Shown one piece after another: positions 26,008 to 33,604 of a DNA stretch of 64,000 nucleotides. The stretch's first letter is position 1. Each line of letters opens with the position of its first letter. The stretch comes from Polaribacter sp. IC073. GTDB lineage: Bacteria; Bacteroidota; Bacteroidia; Flavobacteriales; Flavobacteriaceae. A program made the translations under genes and the position numbers. The notes under the pieces are model-generated. The model was not told where the DNA came from and did not search any database. It saw nothing but the letters and a program-made list of their open reading frames with translations. The DNA is taken from positions 62,001-126,000 of the forward strand of contig NZ_VORS01000010.1 in the NCBI RefSeq assembly GCF_007997075.1, read 5' to 3'.

Positions 26008-26844
26008 TTAAAATCTACCTCTTCCTCCACCGTTTCTGCCTCTTCTACTAAAGTTTTCTCTCATTTCTTTCATCTTTTCGGTAATGGTTTTAGTATATTC
26101 TTCTCTTGTTATTTCTTTTCCTTTTGTTGGCACTTCAATTGCTTCCTTTTCACCAGGATTTAAAACAATTTCTGTGCATAAAATAGTCGTTCTACCTTCG
26201 TTAATTTCTAAAATTAAACCTGGTAAACCCCAGTATTCTCCAGGACCATTACTTACAGGAATTTGTGGTGTGTACCACGCTGTTATTACAATTTGTTTTG
26301 GCGCCTCATCAACCTTTTCATCCTTTTTATTATCCTCGTCATTCCCTCTTCTAAAGTTTGAGAAATCTAAAGGATTTACATCTTTAGTTAGTGTTGCTTT
26401 GTAACAAACATATTCTCCAATTTTCTTTGTCTCACTTCCTAGCTCCCACTCTGGTCTTTCCATTGCATCAGAAATTAAGAAATTTTTACCAAAAAATTCT
26501 GTAGACTCTAAAGCTATTAAGTCTTTGGTGTTTTTATATTTTGTTCCGCCGCCAGATAAACCTCCAAATCTAAAACCACCACCAGCACCTGGCGCTTCTA
26601 ATTTTGCATCTTCTTTATAGATCGAAGACGTCTTATCGAAAGTTAGAATGAATGTTTTTTCTAACATAGACTTCATTCTTTCTCCAATTTGCTTTTTTCT
26701 AGCCTCAGACATTTGTCCGTTTCTAGAAAAATTATCTAGATCTATGGTAGATTTAGACATGAAAGTTGCCTTTCCTTGAAAGTCTTTTTGAGCAAAAGTA
26801 GATACGGTTACCAGTGCTAGAAATAATGTAAATAATGGTTTCAT
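26008..26844 (-). CDS. GLPGLI family secreted protein
   Basis: 278 aa with a signal peptide (ending STFAQ). The name-giving motif appears as YWGLPGLILEINEGRTTI, preceded by TAWYTPQIPVSNGPGE and followed by the TEIVLNPGE strand; the start KDFQGKATF is also typical. The C-terminus is Arg/Gly-rich (NFSRRGRNGGGRGRF). GLPGLI proteins are Bacteroidota-specific, exported and of unknown function, often next to an outer-membrane barrel as here. It is homologous to the following upstream gene at 26944-27783. Confidence 0.9.
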   Translation of the reverse strand: MKPLFTLFLALVTVSTFAQKDFQGKATFMSKSTIDLDNFSRNGQMSEARKKQIGERMKSMLEKTFILTFDKTSSIYKEDAKLEAPGAGGGFRFGGLSGGGTKYKNTKDLIALESTEFFGKNFLISDAMERPEWELGSETKKIGEYVCYKATLTKDVNPLDFSNFRRGNDEDNKKDEKVDEAPKQIVITAWYTPQIPVSNGPGEYWGLPGLILEINEGRTTILCTEIVLNPGEKEAIEVPTKGKEITREEYTKTITEKMKEMRENFSRRGRNGGGRGRF

Positions 26845-26943
26845 AAGTTTTTTTTATCTAATTTGTATCCGAAATAGTTACAAACGTTGTTTCTTAGACT
26901 TAAAAAAAACGTAATAGTTTAATTGCTGCATAAAAAGCAAAAA

Positions 26944-27783
26944 TTATCCTCCAAAATTAATTTCGATCGTGTTGCCTTTACTAGTTCCTCTTTTAGAACG
27001 AAAGCGCTCCATCATTTCTTTAGATTTTTCTTCCTGAATTTCATCAAACTTCCTTTGGTTTACTTTTTTTCCTTTCTTTGGTATTTCAATAAATATTTTT
27101 TCCTTCGGATTCAAAATAACTTCCGTGCAAACAATTGTGAGACTACCATCGTTTATTTCTAATATTAAACCAGGTAAACCACCAAAACTATCAGGTCCGT
27201 TACTAACAGGTATCTGCATTGTAAACCATGCTGTAGTTGTTTTGTTTACTTTTTCTTTTGTTTGTTTTAGTTCATTATTTACCATTTTCATTCGCACTTT
27301 ATCAACCGCTACAGAATAAACTGCTTTGTAACATGTGTAAATCCCAATATTTTTAGTCTCAGACGTTAATTCCCAATCTAGCTGTTTTAATTTATCCTTT
27401 ATTAAAAATGCTTTTCCCATAATATCGGTTTGGTGTACATACGTTTTCTCCTTACTATTTTTATACAGAATACTATTATTTCCGCCACCGCCAAAAGAAA
27501 GAACATTTATACCACCAGCTTGCGGTTGTGGTGTTTTTAAAGTTGCTTCTTGTTTGTAAATAGATTCTTGTTTTGTGAAATTTAAAGTATATGTTTTTTG
27601 AAACATTTTCTTCATTTTTTCTTCCATCTCTTTTTGAAACTTGTCATTAGAAGAAGATCCATTAATCGATTTTATTTTAAAAGAGTTTTTTCTATGTGTT
27701 TTATAAGTTGCTTTTCCTTGAAAATCTTGTGCAACTAAAGAAAGCACGAATAGTAATAAAGTTATTGTAATTATTAGTTTCAT
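26944..27783 (-). CDS. GLPGLI family secreted protein (second copy)
   Basis: 279 aa with a signal peptide (ending SLVAQ). The GLPGLI motif reads FGGLPGLILEINDGSLTI, with TAWFTMQIPVSNGPD before and TEVILNPKEK after it. It shares layout with the copy at 26008-26844 (DFQGKATYKT start, Gly-rich insert, same spacing), so the pair arose by duplication. It starts 3 bp after the small secreted protein gene ends. Confidence 0.9.
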   Translation of the reverse strand: MKLIITITLLLFVLSLVAQDFQGKATYKTHRKNSFKIKSINGSSSNDKFQKEMEEKMKKMFQKTYTLNFTKQESIYKQEATLKTPQPQAGGINVLSFGGGGNNSILYKNSKEKTYVHQTDIMGKAFLIKDKLKQLDWELTSETKNIGIYTCYKAVYSVAVDKVRMKMVNNELKQTKEKVNKTTTAWFTMQIPVSNGPDSFGGLPGLILEINDGSLTIVCTEVILNPKEKIFIEIPKKGKKVNQRKFDEIQEEKSKEMMERFRSKRGTSKGNTIEINFGG

Positions 27784-27786
27784 TAT

Positions 27787-28152
27787 TTAGTTGTTTTTAT
27801 AATTTTTAGCTATGTTAATTAATCCTTTTACCATCTTTTTTGCTTTTACAATTAAAGCATCAATATTTTTAGTTTTTCCCGACACGGTAAAAGATCCTTT
27901 GAATTTATTTTCAGACTCATTTAAATCAATTTCAAAAATTAGATTTACAATTTCATCTTCATTGTTCGATTCAAAAACACTTTTAAGATCGTTCCATTCG
28001 ATGCTTTCTAATTCTTTTACAGAATTCGAAGAAAACTTTAAAGAGGTTCCTTTAGTTTCTATGTTTTTTGTGTCTGAAACAGCTGTTTTCTTCTCTTGAC
28101 TGTAGCTACATATTGAAGAAATAAGTAATAATAAGGTACATAATTTTTTCAT
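27787..28152 (-). CDS. Small secreted protein of unknown function
   Basis: 121 aa with a signal peptide (about 1-19, ending CSYSQ). The mature part is Lys/Glu/Asn-rich, with predicted strands (IVNLIFEIDLN, FKGSFTVSG) and a C-terminal amphipathic helix (DALIVKAKKMVKGLINIAKN). I recognise no family. It is first in the operon with two GLPGLI genes and the barrel gene, 3 bp before the next gene, and faces the divergent two-component genes. Role unknown; a periplasmic partner of the GLPGLI proteins is a guess from position. Confidence 0.75.
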   Translation of the reverse strand: MKKLCTLLLLISSICSYSQEKKTAVSDTKNIETKGTSLKFSSNSVKELESIEWNDLKSVFESNNEDEIVNLIFEIDLNESENKFKGSFTVSGKTKNIDALIVKAKKMVKGLINIAKNYKNN

Positions 28153-28191
28153 AAAGTATTATTTTAATTGCTACATTACAAAGATGCAAAC

Positions 28192-28199
28192 CAAAACTA
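28192..28199 (-). promoter_or_regulatory. -7 box of the GLPGLI operon
   Basis: TAGTTTTG on the minus strand fits TAnnTTTG, 39 bp before the first gene's start. No -33 element stands at 19-22 bp; instead the 10-bp direct repeats occupy that place, as for an activator-dependent promoter. Confidence 0.5.
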
Positions 28200-28208
28200 T
28201 ATTTTAAG

Positions 28209-28238
28209 GTTAACAAGTGTTAACGAGTGTTAACCAGT
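28209..28238. promoter_or_regulatory. Three phased 10-bp direct repeats, probable response-regulator operator
   Basis: GTTAACAAGT, GTTAACGAGT and GTTAACCAGT follow one another without gap. They share GTTAAC and AGT and differ only at position 7. One helical turn per repeat is the spacing used by OmpR/PhoB-class response regulators. They lie between the GLPGLI operon and the two-component genes, just upstream of the -7 boxes of both. Confidence 0.75.
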
Positions 28239-28260
28239 TCCTTTTATAATTTGCAGCAAC

Positions 28261-28268
28261 TATATTTG
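28261..28268 (+). promoter_or_regulatory. -7 box of the two-component operon
   Basis: TATATTTG, a full match to TAnnTTTG, ends 4 bp before the ATG at 28273. Transcription would begin at or beside that ATG, implying a leaderless message if this box is used. Confidence 0.5.
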
Positions 28269-28272
28269 TAAT

Positions 28273-29896
28273 ATGATAACTAAAAAACATCATTGGCTTT
28301 TATGTTTTATTCTAACAACAATTGTTGCAACTATTGCCATACAATTCTATTGGAACTTCAAAAATTATGAAGAAAATAAAAAGACAAGTAACTAATGAAA
28401 TTCAACTGAGTTTAGACAACGCTGTAGAAGAATATTATTCTTCTTTGGCAAAAAGTAGTTTCTTAACAATCATTAAAAATAAGTATGATGATGGTGGTGG
28501 TGGTGAAAAAACTTTAGAAAAAAGTGCCTTTGGAAAAATTTTAAATAAGTTAAAAAAGAATACTTCTGAGAAGGAAAAACCTAGCATAACCATTACGAGT
28601 TTAAAGTTTACTTCAGATGAAAACATGTCTAAAGAAGCAAGAGATTCTTTAATGAATTCTACAAAAGATTTTGTTTCTAAATTTAACTTAGACCAAGATG
28701 CTCATCAAGGTACTAAAGAAATAAAACGAATTGACGATAAAAAAGTGTCCACGCAATTTACAGATAAAAGAAAGGGATTCACATTAAATTCCGACACATC
28801 TAAAACCAATGTAAAATACTTTCAAGGTAAAAAAGCTGCAGATAGTTTAAAGTTCTTAACCAATTTAAAACCAATTTTTATTTCTTTTTTAGATCAATCT
28901 GTCGAATATGAAAAAATAGACTCTCTTATAGAAAAACAACTGAAGAAAAAAGGCCTTGATTTAAAGACCAGCTTTCATCACCTAAAAAAAGACACTTTAT
29001 TTCATCAAACAAAAGATTCTGTTTTAAATTTTAAGGCATTTTCTGTAAGTTCTAAATCTACTTTTGTTAGAGAAGATGAAGCTTTTGAGTTGCTTTACAA
29101 CAATCCGACTACCGAAGCTTTAAAGAGAAGTTCTTTCGGAATTTTCTTGTCGTTATTATTGTCTTTAGGTGTAATTTCTAGTTTGTTTTATTTATTAAAA
29201 ATCATCAATCAACAAAAACAATTGGCAACTATAAAAAACGATTTAATTAGCAACATAACACACGAGTTTAAAACTCCAATTGCCACAATTTCTGCCGCTA
29301 TTGAAGCCATTGAAAATTTTAATGTTTTAGAAGATAAAAAGAAAACGAAGAAATACCTTTCGATGTCTTCGGTTCAATTGAAGAAATTGCATCAAATGGT
29401 AGAAAAATTATTAGAAACTGCCACCTTAGATAGTGAACAATTAATTTTAAAAAAAGAAACCATTAATATTATTGAAACTATTAAAAAATTAGTGGCTAAG
29501 CATCAGTTTTTGCACTCAGAAAAAGAAATTACGTTTTCTTATAATCTACAACCTATTTACTTACATATAGATCTTTTTCATTTTGAAAATACTATTTCTA
29601 ATTTAATTGATAATGCTGTAAAATACGGTGGAAAAAACATAGAGATTAATGTAAATTTAATTTTAGATACCACCCAAATTTCTGTTGCAGATGATGGTTA
29701 CGGAATTGATAAAAATCAGCAAGAAAAAATATTTGATAAGTTTTATAGAATTCCTAAAGGAAATACGCATGATGTAAAAGGTTTTGGAATTGGTTTGTAT
29801 TACAGTAAAAAAATCATAGAAAAACACAATGGAACTTTAACTTTATCTTTAACAAAAAATAGCACAATTTTTAAAATAACCTTGCCTAATGAATAA
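28273..29896 (+). CDS. Sensor histidine kinase with an apparent frameshift near the N-terminus
   Basis: From ATG 28273 the first frame gives a perfect start for a sensor kinase: MITKKHHWLLCFILTTIVAT, a membrane segment, then QFYWNFKNYEENKK, but it stops at 28395. The rest lies in the +1 frame (open 28322-29896): a Lys-rich periplasmic domain, a second membrane segment (FGIFLSLLLSLGVISSLFYL), the H-box ITHEFKTPIAT (His codon 29261), NLIDNAVKYGG, DDGYGIDKNQQEKIFDKFYR and GFGIGLYYSKK. One surplus A in the five-A run at 28378-28382 would rejoin the frames. This may be a sequencing error, a recent mutation or recoding. The response-regulator start overlaps the 3' end by 8 bp. Confidence 0.85.
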
Positions 29897-30566
29897 TATA
29901 AAAGTGCTTTTAGCTGAAGATGAAGCAAGTTTAGGACTGATTGTAAAAGAGAGTTTAGAATCTAGAGGTTTCACCGTTTTTCATGCCAAAAATGGTAAAG
30001 AAGCTTTAGAGTTTTACAAAGATAAGCATCCAGATATTTTAGTTTTAGATGTAATGATGCCAATAAAAGATGGTTTTACATTGGCAAAAGAAATAAGGTT
30101 AGAGAACAAAGCAATTCCTATCATTTTTCTAACTGCAAAATCTCAAACAAGTGATGTTTTAGAGGGATTTAAACATGGTGGAAATGACTACTTAAAAAAG
30201 CCTTTTTCTATGGAAGAGTTAATTGTTAGAATAAAGTCTTTGCTGCATAGAGTTGCGTTAAAAACCAATTCTGAAAATCGTATCATTGGAAATTATTCCT
30301 TTAATTTAACAAAGCAAACTCTTACTTTTTCTACCGAAGAACAAACACTTACACACAGAGAAGCAGCATTACTATTTTATTTGTATGAAAATAAAAATGA
30401 GGTTTTAGACAGAACTTTTATCTTAAATAAATTGTGGGGAAATGACGATTTTTTTAACGCAAGAAGTATGGATGTTTTTATTTCTAAATTAAGAAAGAAG
30501 TTAAACAAAGATCAAAACATTCAGATTTTAAACGTGAGAGGTTTTGGTTATAAATTGATTTGTTAA
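29889..30566 (+). CDS. OmpR-family response regulator
   Basis: 225 aa. Receiver domain 1-120 with acidic pair EDE near residue 10, phospho-acceptor Asp54 (LVLDVMMP), Thr in FLTAKS and Lys in DYLKKPF; winged-helix DNA-binding domain about 130-225 with THREAALLFYLYENKNEV and MDVFISKLRKKL ending NVRGFGYKL. It overlaps the kinase gene by 8 bp, so the two are coupled. The natural target is the divergent GLPGLI operon, through the phased repeats at 28209-28238; that is inference from position and spacing. Confidence 0.94.
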   Translation: MNNIKVLLAEDEASLGLIVKESLESRGFTVFHAKNGKEALEFYKDKHPDILVLDVMMPIKDGFTLAKEIRLENKAIPIIFLTAKSQTSDVLEGFKHGGNDYLKKPFSMEELIVRIKSLLHRVALKTNSENRIIGNYSFNLTKQTLTFSTEEQTLTHREAALLFYLYENKNEVLDRTFILNKLWGNDDFFNARSMDVFISKLRKKLNKDQNIQILNVRGFGYKLIC

Positions 30567-30630
30567 TTACTTTTCAAATTATAAATTTTGTGTACCTTTA
30601 TGCACCTTTTTAACCTTATACTTTATAAAT

Positions 30631-31245
30631 ATGCACGTTGCAATTGCAGGAAACATTGGCGCTGGTAAAACCACGCTAACCAAACTTTTAGCGAAACATT
30701 ACAAATGGGAACCTCACTATGAAGCTGTAGATGAGAATCCGTATTTAGATGATTTCTACACAGAAATGGAACGTTGGTCTTTTAATTTACAAGTGTATTT
30801 TTTAAACAGTCGTTTCAGACAAATTTTAGAACTAAGAGAAACTGGTAAAAACATTATCCAAGATAGAACCATTTATGAAGATGCACATATTTTTGCACCT
30901 AATTTACATGCAATGGGCTTAATGACAAATAGAGATTATAACAACTATTCTTCTTTATTTGAACTGATGGAAAACCTAGTAAAACCGCCCGATTTATTAA
31001 TTTATTTACGTGCAGATATTTCTACCTTGGTAGGGCAAATTCACAAACGTGGTAGAGAATATGAAAATTCTATTTCTATCGATTATTTAAGTAGATTAAA
31101 TGAGCGCTACGAAGCGTTTATTTCTACTTACACTAAAGGAAAATTATTAATAATTGATGTTGATAATTTAGATTTTGTAGACAACCAAGAAGATTTAGGC
31201 TATGTTATAGATCGTATAGATGCTCAAATAAACGGTTTGTTTTAA
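30631..31245 (+). CDS. Deoxynucleoside kinase
   Basis: 204 aa. P-loop GNIGAGKTTL at residues 7-16, the substrate-site EAVDENPYL, the WSFNLQVYFLNSRFRQ helix, the QDRTIYEDAHIFA motif (ERS/DRT site) and the lid region HKRGREYE identify the dCK/dGK/dAK-like family. It phosphorylates deoxynucleosides in salvage. Which base is preferred is not clear. It is a single gene followed by a hairpin terminator. Confidence 0.9.
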   Translation: MHVAIAGNIGAGKTTLTKLLAKHYKWEPHYEAVDENPYLDDFYTEMERWSFNLQVYFLNSRFRQILELRETGKNIIQDRTIYEDAHIFAPNLHAMGLMTNRDYNNYSSLFELMENLVKPPDLLIYLRADISTLVGQIHKRGREYENSISIDYLSRLNERYEAFISTYTKGKLLIIDVDNLDFVDNQEDLGYVIDRIDAQINGLF

Positions 31246-31271
31246 ACAAAATAAGAATCGAATACTATATT

Positions 31272-31295
31272 AAATCCGCTCTATTGAGCGGATTT
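31272..31295. terminator. Hairpin terminator after the deoxynucleoside kinase
   Basis: AAATCCGCTC (31272-31281) pairs with GAGCGGATTT (31286-31295) around a 4-nt loop. It lies 26 bp after the kinase stop; the following sequence is only moderately T-rich. Confidence 0.65.
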
Positions 31296-31347
31296 ATTGC
31301 TTCTAAAATAAATTTAGAGCTTACTCTTAAAAGGATTTTATCCTAAA

Positions 31348-32094
31348 TTAATTAGGTAATAAATCGCAATACCAAAAACCAGTATCGTGACTTGTTTCTT
31401 CTTTTTTAGGTTGATGACAATTGTCATCTTCATTGTCATGCAATGTGTAGGATCGCATTACTTTTTCGCCTATAGAGAAGTGAACAGGTTCTTTAAAAAT
31501 AGGCCCATCAAAAACAAAGGTATGGAATTCGCCATTTTCTCCGCAAACATCAACATTATCTGGTAAATCTTTTATAAATTGTTCATCTATAACTCGACCA
31601 ACAAATTCTTCGCCTAATAACTTCGCATTTACGCAAACGGTAATTGCTTTAAATCCTAAATCTAAAAACTCTTGTAAGACTTCTTTTGTGTCAGTTTTCC
31701 AAAGAGGATACACTCCTATAACACCAACTTCTGCTAATTTAGAATCTCTATAATTTCTTAAATCTTCTAAAAGAATATCACCAAAAATACTATGTGAATA
31801 TCCTTTTTCAACTAAAGAAGCCATCGCATCTTTCATAATTTCAGCATACAAATCCATGGTAACATCCGCAGGAAATTCTATGGTTTTTAAATTGATTCCT
31901 ATCGATTTGGCTTGCTCGATTAACAATTCATTTCTAAGGCCATGCATAGAAACTCTATCGAAATCTTTATTTACCGTAGTTACCAATAAATCTAAATTAT
32001 AAGTGGGGTCTTGTAGTACTTTATGTAAGGCCAAGGCAGAATCTTTACCAGAACTCCAATTAAAATAGGTGTTTTTCATCGTAGTAATTTGCAT
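31348..32094 (-). CDS. Diphthine--ammonia ligase-like ATP pyrophosphatase
   Basis: 248 aa as drawn; the internal Met at 32079 (MKNTYFNWSSGKDSALAL) is the likelier start because the first one sits in the T run of the rimO terminator. SSGKDS is the PP-loop of the adenine nucleotide alpha-hydrolase superfamily, and HGLRNELLIEQA, FGDILLEDLRNYRD, YPLWKTDT and GENGEFHTFVFDGP match the MJ0570/Dph6 group. Bacteria have no diphthamide, so the eukaryotic function cannot apply literally; an amidation or ligation on another substrate is likely. The C-terminal 40 residues, rich in Asp, His and Cys (HDNEDDNCHQ, GFWYCDLLPN), look like an extra tail. Confidence 0.8.
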   Translation of the reverse strand: MQITTMKNTYFNWSSGKDSALALHKVLQDPTYNLDLLVTTVNKDFDRVSMHGLRNELLIEQAKSIGINLKTIEFPADVTMDLYAEIMKDAMASLVEKGYSHSIFGDILLEDLRNYRDSKLAEVGVIGVYPLWKTDTKEVLQEFLDLGFKAITVCVNAKLLGEEFVGRVIDEQFIKDLPDNVDVCGENGEFHTFVFDGPIFKEPVHFSIGEKVMRSYTLHDNEDDNCHQPKKEETSHDTGFWYCDLLPN

Positions 32095-32124
32095 AAAAAA
32101 ATCCTACATAAAGTAGGATTTTTA
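32094..32124 (-). terminator. Intrinsic terminator of rimO
   Basis: ATCCTAC (32101-32107) pairs with GTAGGAT (32113-32119) and the flanking A and T runs extend the stem. The A run 32095-32100 gives a U tract on the minus-strand transcript, 5 bp after the rimO stop. Confidence 0.8.
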
Positions 32125-32128
32125 TTAT

Positions 32129-33481
32129 TTATTTTCTTTTTTGATGTAAAGAAATTGGCTTTTCAACTTTGGTTACTGGGGTTCCGTATAAATCGTAATC
32201 TCCAGCTTCATGAATTTCAATGTCTATAAATTCGCCAATTTTTATATAATGTTCCTTAGCATCTACAATTACATCATTGTCTACATCTGGTGAATCAGAC
32301 TCTGTTCTTCCGTAGAAAAACTCGCCATCTTTTCTATCGAACAAACATCTAAATGTTTTACCCACTTTTTCTTGATTCAATTCCCAAGAAATTTGAGATT
32401 GAATTTCCATAATTTCATTTACTCTTTGAAACTTTACTTCTGCAGGCACATCATCTTCTAAAAGATATGCACTTGTATTTTCTTCATGAGAATATTCGAA
32501 AGCTCCCATGCGTTCAAAACGCATTTCCTCTATCCAATCTTTCAATTCTTGAAACATTTCTTCTGTTTCTCCAGGATACCCAACAATTAGCGTAGTTCTA
32601 ATTGCCATTTTTGGCACAGCTTCTCTAAATTTATGAATTAATGCCGTTGTTTTTTCATGTGTTGTTCCTCGTTTCATCGATTTTAACAACTCTGTATTAA
32701 TGTGTTGTAAAGGAATATCTAAATAATTACACACTTTAGGTTCGCGTTTCATAACCTCTAAAACATCCATAGGAAACCCAGTAGGAAAAGCATAATGCAT
32801 ACGAATCCATTCAATTCCGTCTACTTTGGCAAGCGCTTCTAATAATTGTGCTAATGATCTTTTTTTATAGATATCTAAACCGTAATAGGTTAAATCTTGT
32901 GCGATTAGCATGATTTCTTTAATTCCTTTTTCTGCTAATTTTGTTGCTTCTGTAACAATATCTTCAATAGGTGTAGAAACGTGTTTTCCTCTCATTAAAG
33001 GAATTGCACAAAAAGAACAAGGTCTATCACAACCTTCTGCAATTTTTAAATAGGCGTAATGCTTTGGTGTCGTTGTTAAACGTTCTCCAATTAGTTCGTG
33101 CTTATAATCTGCTTCTAAAACCTTTAATAAATTAGGCAAATCATGCGTTCCAAAGTATTGATCTACATTCGGAATTTCTGCTTCTAAGTCTGGTTTGTAA
33201 CGTTCACTTAAACAACCAGAAACAAAAACTTTATCAATTTCTCCTGCTTCCTTTCTTTTTGCGTAATGTAAAATAGTATCAATACTTTCTTCTTTGGCTT
33301 TACCAATAAAACCACACGTATTAATTACAACAATATTTCCATCATCCTCTGGATCTTCATGAACAACGTCTTTTCCATTGGCTTTCAACTGTCCCATTAA
33401 TACTTCAGAATCGTAAATGTTCTTAGAACAACCTAAAGTAACAACGTTAATCTTATTTTTCTTGATGGTTTTTGTACGCAT
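32129..33481 (-). CDS. rimO: Ribosomal protein S12 methylthiotransferase RimO
   Basis: 450 aa. The MTTase N-domain shows VVTLGCSKN, INTCGFIG and VSGCLSERY, the three cluster cysteines; the radical-SAM motif is KIAEGCDRPCSFCAIP; the C-terminal TRAM domain starts near 370. The gap to SAM motif and the LGCSKN start separate RimO from MiaB. It modifies Asp of S12 (position 88 in E. coli). A TATTTTTG box lies about 90 bp upstream and a terminator right after the stop. Confidence 0.95.
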   Translation of the reverse strand: MRTKTIKKNKINVVTLGCSKNIYDSEVLMGQLKANGKDVVHEDPEDDGNIVVINTCGFIGKAKEESIDTILHYAKRKEAGEIDKVFVSGCLSERYKPDLEAEIPNVDQYFGTHDLPNLLKVLEADYKHELIGERLTTTPKHYAYLKIAEGCDRPCSFCAIPLMRGKHVSTPIEDIVTEATKLAEKGIKEIMLIAQDLTYYGLDIYKKRSLAQLLEALAKVDGIEWIRMHYAFPTGFPMDVLEVMKREPKVCNYLDIPLQHINTELLKSMKRGTTHEKTTALIHKFREAVPKMAIRTTLIVGYPGETEEMFQELKDWIEEMRFERMGAFEYSHEENTSAYLLEDDVPAEVKFQRVNEIMEIQSQISWELNQEKVGKTFRCLFDRKDGEFFYGRTESDSPDVDNDVIVDAKEHYIKIGEFIDIEIHEAGDYDLYGTPVTKVEKPISLHQKRK

Positions 33482-33569
33482 ATTTGTAGCTTTTTGCCTT
33501 TAGCGATTCGCTTTGAGCAGTATATTCTTTTATTTTTTGCCTTAATACTATAAAACATTAAAACGAGTG

Positions 33570-33577
33570 CAAAAATA
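33570..33577 (-). promoter_or_regulatory. -7 box upstream of rimO
   Basis: TATTTTTG on the minus strand fits TAnnTTTG, 89 bp before the rimO ATG. No -33 element is evident. Confidence 0.45.
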
Positions 33578-33604
33578 GTGCTTTTTAAATGATTGGTATT
33601 CTTT

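Noticed and set aside
25971..26030. Longer start of the outer-membrane barrel gene (20 extra codons)
   Set aside because: The extension overlaps the upstream GLPGLI coding region and would bury the clean signal peptide that begins at 25970.
26084..26404. 106-codon frame antisense to the GLPGLI gene
   Set aside because: Shadow of the GLPGLI coding sequence; composition follows the other strand.
28322..28366. TTG start at 28322 for the histidine kinase
   Set aside because: It yields no membrane segment and a nonsense N-terminus; the ATG at 28273 in the other frame encodes the expected one.
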